Shown: piece by piece, positions 11,740-20,414 of the stretch
Layout of the letters: the number at the start of each line of letters is the position of its first letter
Position numbering within the stretch: the stretch's first letter is position 1
Position numbers and translations under genes: made by a program
Assembly (NCBI GenBank): GCA_020854055.1
Contig: JADZGD010000144.1
Span: forward strand, 1-64,000
Source of the DNA: Bryobacterales bacterium
Lineage (GTDB): Bacteria > Acidobacteriota > Terriglobia > Bryobacterales > Bryobacteraceae
Length of the DNA: 64,000 nt
Reading direction: 5' to 3'
The notes under the pieces: generated by a model
Told to the model about the DNA's origin: nothing
Databases searched by the model: none
The model's input: the letters and a program-made list of their open reading frames with translations, nothing else

Positions 11740-13070
11740 TTGCGGCCACCGGCGGCTGCGCATCGCCGTTTCATGCGGCCTCGGCCCTGGATTTTATCCC
11801 TCCCGCCGAGATGCGGGCTCTGCAACTGGCGCGGCTGCAAGCCACCGTCCGCCGGACCCATCAGCGGGTAGCGGTTTTTCGCGAACGGCTTGCCGCCCTT
11901 GGCATTGCTCCTGAAGACATTCGCAGTCTGGACGACCTGAGCCAGTTGCCGTTCACAGTCAAGGCCGATCTCCGGGAGACCTATCCATTCGGGCTCTTCG
12001 CCAGTCCGATGGAGGAGATCGTGCGGCTGCACGCCTCGAGCGGTACCACCGGCAAGCCGATCGTGGTTGCCTATACGCGCGAAGATGTAGATGTGTGGTC
12101 GAATGTCATGCTGCGCGCCTTTGCCGGCTGCGGACTCGGCCGCGGGGACGTGATCCAGAACGCCTATGGCTACGGTCTGTTTACCGGCGGGTTAGGAGCG
12201 CATTATGGCGCCGAGACGCTGGGCGCGACGGTGATCCCCACCTCGGGCGGCAACTCAGCCCGGCAGATCATGGTGATGAAGGATTTTGGCGTCACCGCCA
12301 TCTGCTGTACACCCAGTTACTTCCTGCACCTGATCGAGCGAGCGGCGGAAATGGATGTCGATCTGCGTGAACTGCCGCTGCGTACGGGCGTTTTCGGAGC
12401 CGAGCCCTGGACCGTTGCCATGCGCCGGCGCATTGAAGCGCTGAGCGGCATCCGTGCCTACGACATTTATGGTCTATCGGAGATCATCGGTCCCGGCGTA
12501 GCCTGCGAGTGCCCGGCGCAGGACGGGCTGCATATTTTCGAAGATCATTTCTACCCCGAGGTGATCGACCCGAACTCCGGCCGCGTTCTGGCTGACCAGG
12601 AGGAGGGGGAGTTGGTGTTGACCACGCTGAGCAAGCGCGCCATGCCGATGATTCGCTACCGCACGCGCGACATCACGGCGCTGGCCAGCGGCCCCTGCGC
12701 CTGCGGCCGCACCCTGCGCCGCATGAAGCGAATCGGCCGCCGCAGCGACGATATGTTCATCATCCGCGGCGTGAACGTTTTCCCGTCACAAGTGGAGACG
12801 GCGTTGCTGGCGGTGGAGGGCACATTGCCGCATTACGTGATTGTTCTCTCGCGGCGTCACGGTCTGGATGAGATGGAAGTGCAGGTGGAAGTGACCCCTG
12901 AGGCATTCAGCGACAAAATCGGAGCGCTGGAGGAATTGACCGCCACCCTGGTACACGCCATCGACCGGGTAGTGGGCCTTCGGGTGCAAGTGCGGCTGAT
13001 GGAGCCACACTCATTGGCGCGCAGTGAAGGTAAGGCCAGGCGGGTGATCGACAACCGCAGCCTGGTCTAG
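11736..13070 (+). CDS. paaK: Phenylacetate-CoA ligase family AMP-forming enzyme
   Basis: A 444-residue adenylate-forming enzyme of the PaaK type. The nucleotide loop is ASSGTTGKPIV, followed by YGYGLFTGG, EPWT, YDIYGLSEIIGPGVA (motif YGxxE) and MIRYRTRDI. The C-terminal lid has GRRSDDMFIIRGVNVFPSQ, characteristic of phenylacetate-CoA ligases. The reaction is arylacetate + ATP + CoA to aryl-acetyl-CoA + AMP + PPi. Beside iorAB it could either activate arylacetates or handle the CoA ester made by IorAB. It overlaps iorB by 4 bases. Confidence 0.92.
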   Translation: MIAATGGCASPFHAASALDFIPPAEMRALQLARLQATVRRTHQRVAVFRERLAALGIAPEDIRSLDDLSQLPFTVKADLRETYPFGLFASPMEEIVRLHASSGTTGKPIVVAYTREDVDVWSNVMLRAFAGCGLGRGDVIQNAYGYGLFTGGLGAHYGAETLGATVIPTSGGNSARQIMVMKDFGVTAICCTPSYFLHLIERAAEMDVDLRELPLRTGVFGAEPWTVAMRRRIEALSGIRAYDIYGLSEIIGPGVACECPAQDGLHIFEDHFYPEVIDPNSGRVLADQEEGELVLTTLSKRAMPMIRYRTRDITALASGPCACGRTLRRMKRIGRRSDDMFIIRGVNVFPSQVETALLAVEGTLPHYVIVLSRRHGLDEMEVQVEVTPEAFSDKIGALEELTATLVHAIDRVVGLRVQVRLMEPHSLARSEGKARRVIDNRSLV

Positions 13071-13079
13071 GAGCTTGGG

Positions 13080-13511
13080 GTGAAAATCAGGCAGCTATCG
13101 CTGTTTTTGGAAAACAAACCCGGGCGGCTCACCGAACCGTGCCGCTTTCTGGCCGCCAATGGAATCAACATCCGCACGCTGACGCTGGCCGATACCCGGC
13201 AGTTCGGCATCCTGCGCATTGTCGCGCCGGAACCGGATCGCACGGCCGAATTGTTGGCCGCGGCAGGCTACCTGGTGAAAGTGACCGAGGTGGTGGCCCT
13301 TGAAGTGCCCGACCAACCCGGAGGATTGGCAGGAGTGCTTGAGGTCTTTGACCACTCCGGCATCAACATCGAATATATGTATGCGCTGGCGGCCGGGCAC
13401 AAGGGGAAGGCGGTCATCGTCTTCCGCTTCGACCAGCCCGACCTGGCAATTGAACGGTTGAACGCGGCCGGCGTCAATATCGTGGATTCGGCCGACGTCT
13501 ATCAGGGCTGA
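13080..13511 (+). CDS. Tandem ACT domain protein
   Basis: A 143-residue protein made of two ACT domains. The first is ~2-66 (LSLFLENKPGRLTEPCRFLA) and the second ~70-140 (ALEVPDQPGGLAGVLEVF followed by GINIEYMYAL). The motif xNKPGRL/xxDQPGGL at each domain start marks the ligand-binding turn. ACT domains bind amino acids, so this may sense an aromatic amino acid for the surrounding cluster. Stand-alone tandem-ACT genes next to PaaK and IorAB are a known arrangement. The start is GTG, with AGGAG before it. Confidence 0.88.
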   Translation: MKIRQLSLFLENKPGRLTEPCRFLAANGINIRTLTLADTRQFGILRIVAPEPDRTAELLAAAGYLVKVTEVVALEVPDQPGGLAGVLEVFDHSGINIEYMYALAAGHKGKAVIVFRFDQPDLAIERLNAAGVNIVDSADVYQG

Positions 13512-13514
13512 ACA

Positions 13515-14693
13515 ATGAGCGTCGCCAATACCATCAAGGAACAACTGGAGCGCGCTTCCTGGATTCGCCGGATGTTTGAAGAAGGCATCCGAATGAAGGC
13601 TGAGCGCGGTCCGGAAAATGTCTATGACTTCACGCTGGGCAACCCGGAGGTGGAACCGCCGCCTGCCGTGCTTGGGGCGTTGGACCGTGTAGTGGCCGAA
13701 CGGCGCCCGCACGGCTACATGCCCAATGCCGGTTTTCCAGCCGTGCGTGAGCGGGTGGCCTACAAACTCAGCGAAGCAACCGGGCTTCCGTACACCGCCG
13801 ATCACATTCTGATGACCGTCGGCTCGGCGGGGGCCATCAACACCTTCCTCAAAGCGATTCTCGATCCCGGCGATGAAGTCATCGTGCCGATGCCCTGCTT
13901 TTCGGAGTATCAGTTCTATGTGACCAACCACGCCGGAAAGATGGTGACGGTGGAGACCACCCGCGAGTTCGATCTCGATGTGGAAGGTATCGCCCATGCC
14001 ATCACGCCGCGAACGCGGGCCATAATTCTGAATTCACCCCACAATCCGACCGGGGTGATCTACCCGGCCTCGACGCTGGCGCGGCTGAGCAAACTGATCG
14101 AGAGTCTGGACCACCCTGTGACGGTGATCAGCGACGAACCCTACCGCACGCTGATCTACGACGGCGCCCGGATGCCCGAAACGGCGGCTCTCGTCAGCCG
14201 CTCGGTGGTGTGCAACTCCTGGTCGAAATCGGCGGCTCTGGCCGGTGAGCGCATCGGTTACCTGGCCATTTCGCCGCGCATTCCCGAGTGGAATGAACTG
14301 CGCAACGCGTGCACGTTCACCAACCGCATTCTGGGCTTCATCAACGCGCCGGCCATCTGGCAATGGGTGATCGCTGAAGCCTTTGACATCACCGTGGACG
14401 TCGGCGCCTATCAGGAAAAGCGCGACCTGCTCTGCGCCGGCCTGGCGGCCTCCGGTTACCAGGTGCGCAAACCGCAAGCCACGTTTTATGTCTTTGTGCC
14501 GACGCCAATCGAAGATGATATCCGGTTCATCGGTCTGCTGGCGCGGGAAGGCGTGCTGGCGGTTCCCGGCGCCGGTTTCGGCCGGCGAGGCTACATGCGG
14601 CTTTCGCTTACCGCGCCGAAGGACGTGGTCGTCCGTTCGATTCCGGCTTTTGCCCGGGTGATGGAAACCGTGCGCGCTCGCCGGGCGATGTGA
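13515..14693 (+). CDS. PLP-dependent aminotransferase, class I/II
   Basis: A 392-residue fold-type I aminotransferase. Recognisable parts are GYMPNAGFPAVRE, TVGSAGAINTFLKAIL (PLP phosphate), LNSPHNPTGVIY (NPTG), ISDEPYRTLIYD and SWSKSAALAGERIGYL, in which K238 should form the Schiff base; GRRGYMRLSL carries the carboxylate-binding arginine. Its place at the end of the iorAB-paaK-ACT cluster suggests it makes the aryl-pyruvates that IorAB consumes, but alanine or aspartate specificity cannot be excluded. Only 3 bases separate it from the ACT gene. Confidence 0.9.
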   Translation: MSVANTIKEQLERASWIRRMFEEGIRMKAERGPENVYDFTLGNPEVEPPPAVLGALDRVVAERRPHGYMPNAGFPAVRERVAYKLSEATGLPYTADHILMTVGSAGAINTFLKAILDPGDEVIVPMPCFSEYQFYVTNHAGKMVTVETTREFDLDVEGIAHAITPRTRAIILNSPHNPTGVIYPASTLARLSKLIESLDHPVTVISDEPYRTLIYDGARMPETAALVSRSVVCNSWSKSAALAGERIGYLAISPRIPEWNELRNACTFTNRILGFINAPAIWQWVIAEAFDITVDVGAYQEKRDLLCAGLAASGYQVRKPQATFYVFVPTPIEDDIRFIGLLAREGVLAVPGAGFGRRGYMRLSLTAPKDVVVRSIPAFARVMETVRARRAM

Positions 14694-15102
14694 AACTTGA
14701 ATCGATTCTTTCAGCAGGGAAGCGGCCTGTGCAGGAAACCGGACGCTCGGGGTGAGGTCCTTGGACGCTGAACAGCGCTGGAATGCGAATCCTGATTGCC
14801 GTGATCTGTTCTCGTAGAAGCGCCACGGGAACAGGGCTGGACATCAGGCTGTCCGGACCGCCATACGGCATCAGGCGAGGCAAAAAGACGCAATCCAGCG
14901 CTGCATCGGATGCATTAGGTGGATTATGTTGTCAGTCGGTGCACAATGCAATCGGTTGAAACAGATTTCTAAACGCTTCCGCCGGCGGCGGCAACCAGCC
15001 GCGAGCGCAAACATCGCGAAAAGCGGTGATAGCAGGCCTCCGGACATGAATATTCTCCCAGGACGAACCGTTTCGTCTGGCCCGGGAGGCCCCACAGCAT
15101 TA
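14694..15102 (+). other. Intergenic region before the regulator gene, with two palindromes
   Basis: No convincing gene is seen, although the regulator's frame stays open to ATG 14926. That extension is rich in Arg, Pro and Ser and matches no known domain. Two dyad sites are present: TGCATCGGATGCA (14902-14914) and GACGAACCGTTTCGTC (15062-15077). The octamer CATCAGGC also occurs twice near 14844 and 14869. The layout looks like regulatory DNA. Confidence 0.4.
15062..15077. promoter_or_regulatory. Candidate operator palindrome
   Basis: GACGAA-CCGT-TTCGTC has perfect 6-base arms around a 4-base spacer. It lies about 50 bases upstream of a TATACT box (15124-15129) that should serve the adjacent regulator gene. 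Autoregulation by the regulator is an inference. Confidence 0.4.
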
Positions 15103-15129
15103 TTGCGATATGAGCAACGCTGGTATACT
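15103..15129 (+). promoter_or_regulatory. Candidate promoter of the regulator gene
   Basis: TTGCGA (15103-15108) and TATACT (15124-15129) are 15 bases apart, slightly short. If it is used, transcription starts near 15136, and translation would have to begin after that point. Confidence 0.35.
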
Positions 15130-16269
15130 GGCAGCATTCAAACTGAGACCACATCCGGGAAGGAACGCACCGGCGGCCGGCGTTACACGCTCGAAACGGT
15201 GTCCCGCTCCTGTGGGTTGCTGCGCGCTTTCAGCAATGAGCAGGAGGCCCTCAGCCTGCAGGATCTGGTGGAGCGTACCGGATACGAAAAGACCGCTGCC
15301 TTCCGCTTGATTCGCACGCTCGAACAGGAAGGCTTCCTCCGGAGGATGTCAGGGAACCGCTATTGTTCCAATGTCCGCATGATCGCCTCGCGGCGCTACC
15401 GGCTGGGTTATGGGGCGCAATCGGGCAATTCTCCCTTTTCGGCGACCGTGACCGAGAGCCTTTGCCGGGCGGGTTCCCAACAGGGTATCGACGTGCTTCC
15501 GCTGGACAACCGTTATAGCGCCCGCACGGCGCTGCGCAATGCCGCGCAACTGGTGGCCGAAGGTGTCGATGTGGCTGTCGAGTTCCAAGTGCACCAGCGG
15601 GTGGCCGGGGCCATTGCGGCGCTGTTCCGGCAGGCGGACATTCCGTTAATTGCAGTGGAGATCCCTCATCCGGGGGCGGTCTATTACGGTGTCGATCACT
15701 ACCGCGCCGGTCTGGCCGCCGGTCAGGCATTAGGCAGTTGGGCGAAGGAAAATTGGGCGGGAGAGACCACTGAGTTGCTGTTGCTCGGTCTCGACATTGC
15801 CGGCGCGCTGCCGAAGTTGCGGCTGGTGGGTATCGAAGCGGCGGTTCGCGAGCGGTTGCCGGGCTTGGCCAGTGTGCGAACGCTGGATACTCGCGGTGAG
15901 TTCGTCCGTGCCTTTGAGGTCGTCCGCCGCTATCTGTCCGTCTCGCCCAAACGCCGTACCCTGGTGGCCGGCGTCAACGACCCTATCGTTCTGGGGGCGT
16001 TGCGGGCTTTTGAAGACGCGGGTCGCGCGCATCTGTGTGCTGCCGCCGGTCTGGGGGCTTATGCCGAGGCCCGGGCGGAGTTGCGCCGCTCTGCCTCCCG
16101 GCTGATCGGCAGCGTGGCGTTCTTTCCCGAACACTACGGCGAGGCGCTGATTCGCCTGGCTCTCGACCTGCTTCACAAACGCAGTGTGCCACCTGCCGTT
16201 TATGCTCCCCACCAGATGATCACGCGGCAGAACCTGAACCGCTTTTATCCCCATGATTCGCTTTGCTGA
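15103..16269 (+). CDS. IclR-type HTH / periplasmic-binding-domain transcriptional regulator
   Basis: Residues of the motif YTLETVSRSCGLLRAFS and LQDLVERTGYEKTAAFRLIR form an IclR-like winged helix-turn-helix. The rest (~280 residues) resembles a type I periplasmic sugar-binding fold (Peripla_BP_4/LacI sensor), with VDVAVEFQVHQRVAGAIAAL, GVDHYRAGLAAGQALG and GVNDPIVLGALRAFEDAG. It is therefore a one-component regulator with an unusual HTH-sensor pairing, likely responding to a sugar. The start is unresolved: ATG 14926 (AGGTGG 3 bases before), TTG 15103, or GTG 15199, which still keeps the HTH and agrees with the promoter-like TATACT at 15124. A palindrome upstream suggests self-control. Confidence 0.8.
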   Translation: MRYEQRWYTGSIQTETTSGKERTGGRRYTLETVSRSCGLLRAFSNEQEALSLQDLVERTGYEKTAAFRLIRTLEQEGFLRRMSGNRYCSNVRMIASRRYRLGYGAQSGNSPFSATVTESLCRAGSQQGIDVLPLDNRYSARTALRNAAQLVAEGVDVAVEFQVHQRVAGAIAALFRQADIPLIAVEIPHPGAVYYGVDHYRAGLAAGQALGSWAKENWAGETTELLLLGLDIAGALPKLRLVGIEAAVRERLPGLASVRTLDTRGEFVRAFEVVRRYLSVSPKRRTLVAGVNDPIVLGALRAFEDAGRAHLCAAAGLGAYAEARAELRRSASRLIGSVAFFPEHYGEALIRLALDLLHKRSVPPAVYAPHQMITRQNLNRFYPHDSLC

Positions 16270-16320
16270 CCCCGAACTATCCTGGGGAAACGGACGATAA
16301 TACTAGCAGGGACTATTGCA

Positions 16321-16701
16321 ATGAGCTTCGGTGAATGGTTGGAAGCAAATATCGAAGAAGGGCGCCGGCTGATCGAGTCCGGACTCGAAGGCGCGGGTTC
16401 GGCCCGCAGGAACGCTCTGAACCGGCAGCGGGACGCGCTGCCTGGCGGGGCCGGATCGTTGAAACTGGCCGCGGTGGGAGCCTGCGTGGGCGCGGTGGCC
16501 GGGTACTGCTCTGACGAGTCGCATGCCGCCAGGAACGCCGTTGTGGGCGGGTTGCTCGGCGCCGCCCTTGGTTTGAGCGGCGGCTTTGCCTGGGCGGGCC
16601 GTCATCTTGCGGGTGCGATGGTCCACGGTGCGATGGCGGGTATGAGCACCGTGCGCAATCAGTACTGGCTGGAGCATCATCCTATCGCTTACGGTGACTG
16701 A
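16321..16701 (+). CDS. Small glycine-zipper-like membrane protein of unknown function
   Basis: A 126-residue protein I do not recognise as a named family. The N-terminal ~50 residues are charged and probably helical (FGEWLEANIEEGRRLIESGL). Residues ~55-105 are alanine- and glycine-rich (AAVGACVGAVAGY, AVVGGLLGAALGLSGGFAWAG), typical of paired glycine-zipper helices in a membrane. The C-terminus is NQYWLEHHPIAYGD. GATAAT at 16296-16301 and AGGGA before the ATG give it a plausible promoter and ribosome site. It stands alone between the regulator and the convergent methyltransferase. Confidence 0.7.
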   Translation: MSFGEWLEANIEEGRRLIESGLEGAGSARRNALNRQRDALPGGAGSLKLAAVGACVGAVAGYCSDESHAARNAVVGGLLGAALGLSGGFAWAGRHLAGAMVHGAMAGMSTVRNQYWLEHHPIAYGD

Positions 16702-16739
16702 TCGGCCGCGGCGTCGAACTTCCGCCCGCGTCGCGGACG

Positions 16740-18194
16740 TTAATCGCGGCCTACCAGGCGGATCATGCTGATGTTGGCGGTAATCGGCCGCTGGTCGGGC
16801 GGCGCGGTGAACCACGGTGTAATGCGAATTTCCACGCGGTATTCGCCGTCCTCGATCAGATCCGACTGGATGACAAACAGACCCGGGCGATCGAACGTCC
16901 GGTTGGCCACGGTCTGTCCGTTGACCGCCAACTCCACCTTCACTGTCTTCTCCTGGGCAAACGATAGTTCGTGGAGGTGGCCGCGGATGCGCAGCCGTTG
17001 TGGCCCGGCTTCCACCCGATTGAGCCACACCGATGCGGCTGGTCCCATCCAGCGGAACTTCCCGCCGAACGCTCCCTCGAGTTCGTACCAGCCCTCCAGC
17101 AGATGCCGCTCATGCGACGGGGCCGAGAAATCCACTGTGTCCGGCCGTTCTCCGGGATAAAGCGCGCGCCTTTCGGCCGATGGCAGCACGTTGAAGACAC
17201 CTTCCTCGCGCAGAGCCTCGTAGCCGCAAGTCTCACAGCAAAGCGAATCGGCGGTGAGTTGCCGCAGCGCCGCCTCGCAGTCCGGACAGCGGAGGTAGGC
17301 CCCGAGGTCCGTCACCGGCGCAGACCCCGGCCGCGGTTCTCCCTCTTTGCGGCAAGCCGCCGCCAGGGAGCCCCCCAGCAGCTTCGACGGCAGCCATTCC
17401 GAGTTCAACCGGTCCAGCCTGCGTGCGATACGGTGAATGGCGTGCTCTCCCCACCCCCGGTCGGCTGTTGAGATCTCGTACTTTCTGCCGGAAAAATGGC
17501 GTGCCACCAGCCGGTCCCAATCATTCAACGTCATGCGGTGGTTCTGGCGGATGCCGAAACTGTCTTCCTGCCGCGCGCCGATTACATCCTTCACCAGGTA
17601 TCCCAGTAGACCCCATTCGAACAGCTTACGTTCCCACCACTTCATCTGTTTCCAGTAGGGGCAGCGGTAGAGGCGCAGTGACAGCAGCCTCCGGATCGGT
17701 TCCTCGACGAACAGGAAGGTGCCGCCCGGCGCCAGCACGCGCTTCACCTCGAGAAACACTTTGTCGATGTCCAGGAACTGGCTCAGCATCTGGCAGGCCA
17801 CCACCAGGCGGAGTGAGCCGGTTTGAAACGGTAGCCGCGCGGCATCGCCGGCAATCCGGACCGGCTCGCGTTCCAGTTTCCAGATCTGCTTCAGCGCGCG
17901 GCCATGGCGGAGGGCGTCGGCTGAGATATCGAGCGCGAATCCGCCGGCGCCGAACTCGTTCGTGAGCATGTAGCTGGTGTGTCCGGCATTGGCTCCAATC
18001 TCCAAAAACGGAGTCAAGGGACCGATGAATTCAGCGTGCTCGCGCAACATCCAGGCACGGTCGCGGTTCTCGCCGGCGTAGACCGGCACGGCATGTTCGG
18101 TGTCGCCCAGCGAGGCGAAGTTGTGAAACTCCACTTGCGCCCGCTTCATTGCGAGCGACTGCGGATCGTTACCCGGCTCACTACCTTTCGGCAA
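16740..18194 (-). CDS. Class I SAM methyltransferase with zinc ribbon and C-terminal beta domain
   Basis: A 484-residue protein in three parts. Residues ~50-270 are a Rossmann methyltransferase: FLEIGANAGHTSYM (motif I), FALDISADAL (motif II) and RVLAPGGTFLFVEEP. Residues ~298-335 form a Trm112-like zinc ribbon with CPDC and CETCGY pairs. The last ~120 residues are beta-rich (VKVELAVNGQTVANRTFDR), like a ligand-binding sandwich. The substrate is unknown; the ribbon and beta domain hint at a polymer or cell-surface substrate, which is inference. The start overlaps the end of the HAD gene by 14 bases, so the two form an operon. Confidence 0.82.
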   Translation of the reverse strand: MPKGSEPGNDPQSLAMKRAQVEFHNFASLGDTEHAVPVYAGENRDRAWMLREHAEFIGPLTPFLEIGANAGHTSYMLTNEFGAGGFALDISADALRHGRALKQIWKLEREPVRIAGDAARLPFQTGSLRLVVACQMLSQFLDIDKVFLEVKRVLAPGGTFLFVEEPIRRLLSLRLYRCPYWKQMKWWERKLFEWGLLGYLVKDVIGARQEDSFGIRQNHRMTLNDWDRLVARHFSGRKYEISTADRGWGEHAIHRIARRLDRLNSEWLPSKLLGGSLAAACRKEGEPRPGSAPVTDLGAYLRCPDCEAALRQLTADSLCCETCGYEALREEGVFNVLPSAERRALYPGERPDTVDFSAPSHERHLLEGWYELEGAFGGKFRWMGPAASVWLNRVEAGPQRLRIRGHLHELSFAQEKTVKVELAVNGQTVANRTFDRPGLFVIQSDLIEDGEYRVEIRITPWFTAPPDQRPITANISMIRLVGRD

Positions 18195-18903
18195 ACAGGT
18201 CCTCCAGCGTTAATGCGCGCAGATCGGGCAGCAGGATGTCGGGCGAGAAGCTTCGCAGTTGTTCCGCGGTGGAGATGCCGGTGGCCACGGCGATGGCGCG
18301 AATCCCGTTCTCCCGCGCCGCGCGGATGTCGTTTTCGTGATCGCCGATCAGCCAGATCCTTGCGTCCCAACTGATCCACCCCTCCCCGCGCGCGCGGCAG
18401 ATGGCCAACCGGGCCAATTCCCCGCGGGTAGGCCCATCCTCGGCGAAGGCGCCAAATTGAAAATAGTGATGCAGCCCGGCCTGGGCCAACTTTCTCCCGG
18501 CGATCCCGCTGAAGTTGCCCGTCACCAGCCCCAGCGGAATTTGGGCCCGCTTCAGTTTCCGTAGCAGGGCGCGGACGCCGGGCGCCACCTTGCGCTTCAA
18601 ATCCGGACACTGGTGGGCGTACAACTGTTGAGCGCGAGCCATGATTCCCGGCAGCATGGCCTCGACGCGGGCCGCGGAGATCCGGGCGTCCTTTAACATC
18701 CAGGCGAGAATATCCTGATCGAGCATTCCCTGTACGGGGATGTCGTCCGTGGTGGTTGCTACGCCGGCCACCAGCCGCACCGCATCCACCAGCGCCTGCC
18801 GGTGATGCGGTCCTGCCCGCCGGAGCAGGGTTCCATCGATGTCGAACAGAACCATCGTCCGCGATGGCCGGCGAGCCACCGAATCGTCTTGGTACACGGT
18901 CAC
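18181..18903 (-). CDS. HAD-superfamily phosphatase
   Basis: A 240-residue haloacid-dehalogenase hydrolase. Motif I is LFDIDGTLL with nucleophile D21 and D23. Motif II is VTGNFS, and motif IV is IGDHENDIRAARENG, followed by AIAVATG. The cap between motifs I and II is helical, as in phosphoglycolate or pyrophosphate phosphatase-like members. The substrate cannot be inferred. The start is GTG at 18903, with a TATAGT box 8 bases upstream. It is first in a two-gene operon with the methyltransferase. Confidence 0.88.
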   Translation of the reverse strand: MTVYQDDSVARRPSRTMVLFDIDGTLLRRAGPHHRQALVDAVRLVAGVATTTDDIPVQGMLDQDILAWMLKDARISAARVEAMLPGIMARAQQLYAHQCPDLKRKVAPGVRALLRKLKRAQIPLGLVTGNFSGIAGRKLAQAGLHHYFQFGAFAEDGPTRGELARLAICRARGEGWISWDARIWLIGDHENDIRAARENGIRAIAVATGISTAEQLRSFSPDILLPDLRALTLEDLFAER

Positions 18904-18911
18904 TTTTCTCT

Positions 18912-18917
18912 ACTATA
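18912..18917 (-). promoter_or_regulatory. -10 box of the HAD-methyltransferase operon
   Basis: TATAGT on the minus strand ends 8 bases before the GTG start at 18903. As with dacB and the PHP-like gene, this predicts a leaderless or nearly leaderless transcript. No good -35 box was seen. Confidence 0.45.
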
Positions 18918-18983
18918 CCGGGCATCGGGAGCCCACTCGCCTGCTCTCCGAATCGGCGTGATGCCCTACCATGGGGAGACACC

Positions 18984-20405
18984 ATGGCGATGACCGGGGC
19001 CCCTCTCAACCGCACGATCAGGTTGGCGATTTTGGTAGCCATCTATCTGGCGGTCGTTTTTCTCATCCCACGCCCCGAAGGGATCCGGGTGGAAAGCTGG
19101 AGGCTGCTCGGCATTTTCGCCGCTGCCATTGCCGGCCTCATCCTACAGCCGATTTCCGGAGGCGCGGTGGTGCTGGTGGCCGTCACCCTGGCTTCACTTT
19201 CCGGCGCGCTGACCATCAGCCAGGCGCTGGCCGGTTACGCCGACCCCACCGTCTGGCTGGTGATTGCCGCCTTCATCATCTCACGTGGTCTGATCAACAG
19301 CGGCCTGGCCCGCCGCATCGCGCTCATGTTCGTTCGCGCCTTTGGAAAGTCCAGCATCGGCATCTCTTACTCGCTGACGCTCTCCGATATGATGCTGGCC
19401 GCCATCATCCCATCGAACGGCGCGCGGTCCGGCGGAGTGATCCTCCCCATCGCCCGGTCCATCGCCCAACTCTACGGCTCCGAACCCGGCCCAACCGCCG
19501 GGTTGCTGGGCGCCTTCCTGCTCACTTCGGTCTACCAGGGTATCTGCGTCACCGCTGCGATGTTTTACACCGGGCAGGCCAGCAACCTGCTTGCCGCGCA
19601 GATTGCTACCCAGGCCGGCTACCCGGTCACCTGGACGGGTTGGTTCGTGGCCGGACTGGTTCCCGGACTGTGTTCGCTCGCCGTTGTCCCGTGGGTGGCC
19701 ATGAAGCTCCATCCGCCGACGATTCGGCACACCCCGGAGGCGGCTGCGTTTGCCGCCCGCGAACTTCGGCGGATGGGGCCGATGAGCCGTAAGGAAATCA
19801 TTCTCGCCATCGTCTTCGCCGGCGTCTGCCTTTCGTGGATCACCGCCGGCTTTCACAAGGTGGACATCACCGTCACGGCGCTGCTGGGTAGCTGCGCGCT
19901 GCTGCTCACCGGCGTGATCTCCTGGGACGACGTCAAGGCCGAACGCGCCGCCTGGGACATATTCATCTGGTACGGCGGTCTTCTGCGGCTGGGAAAAGCG
20001 TTAAACGATGCCGGCATCACGACCGCCTTCGCGCATGGAATCGGGTTCCTCTTCCCCGTATCCGGATGGGTGGCGCTGTTTGCCTTGACCCTGCTCATTT
20101 ACTTCTACATTCACTACGCTTTTGCCAGCATCACGGCCCATATCCTGGCCATGTACTCGCCGTTTCTGATGCTTCTGGTGGCGCGGCAGGCTCCCATGGG
20201 GCTGGTGGTCTACGCCTTCGCCTGCTTCTCCAATCTGGCAGCCGGGTTGACGCACTATGGCACCACGCCCGCGCCAATGTTTTTCGCGCATGAATATGTT
20301 TCCCTCAGCGCCTGGTGGAAGGTGGGATTCGTGACGTCGCTGGTCAACATCGCCATCTGGTCCAGCGCCGGCTTTCATTGGTGGAAGCTAATTGGAATCT
20401 GGTAA
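18984..20405 (+). CDS. DASS-family anion:sodium symporter (dicarboxylate/2-oxoglutarate type)
   Basis: A ~473-residue membrane transporter with about 12-14 hydrophobic segments. Family motifs are SGALTISQALAGYADPTVWLV, here TISQALAGYADPTVW, then NGARSGGVILPIA and the C-terminal NLAAGLTHYGTTPAPMFF, which holds the second anion/sodium site. The closest recognised type is the bacterial/plastid 2-oxoglutarate-malate translocator group. It imports or exchanges C4-C5 dicarboxylates across the inner membrane. ATG at 18984 has GGGGAG 8 bases upstream and begins at the first membrane segment. It is divergent from the HAD gene. Confidence 0.9.
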   Translation: MAMTGAPLNRTIRLAILVAIYLAVVFLIPRPEGIRVESWRLLGIFAAAIAGLILQPISGGAVVLVAVTLASLSGALTISQALAGYADPTVWLVIAAFIISRGLINSGLARRIALMFVRAFGKSSIGISYSLTLSDMMLAAIIPSNGARSGGVILPIARSIAQLYGSEPGPTAGLLGAFLLTSVYQGICVTAAMFYTGQASNLLAAQIATQAGYPVTWTGWFVAGLVPGLCSLAVVPWVAMKLHPPTIRHTPEAAAFAARELRRMGPMSRKEIILAIVFAGVCLSWITAGFHKVDITVTALLGSCALLLTGVISWDDVKAERAAWDIFIWYGGLLRLGKALNDAGITTAFAHGIGFLFPVSGWVALFALTLLIYFYIHYAFASITAHILAMYSPFLMLLVARQAPMGLVVYAFACFSNLAAGLTHYGTTPAPMFFAHEYVSLSAWWKVGFVTSLVNIAIWSSAGFHWWKLIGIW

Positions 20406-20414
20406 AAGGCCGCG

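Noticed and set aside
14926-15198. N-terminal extension of the regulator as a real domain
   Set aside because: It is Arg/Pro/Ser-rich without similarity to a known domain and contains a palindrome and a promoter-like element, so most of it is probably non-coding.
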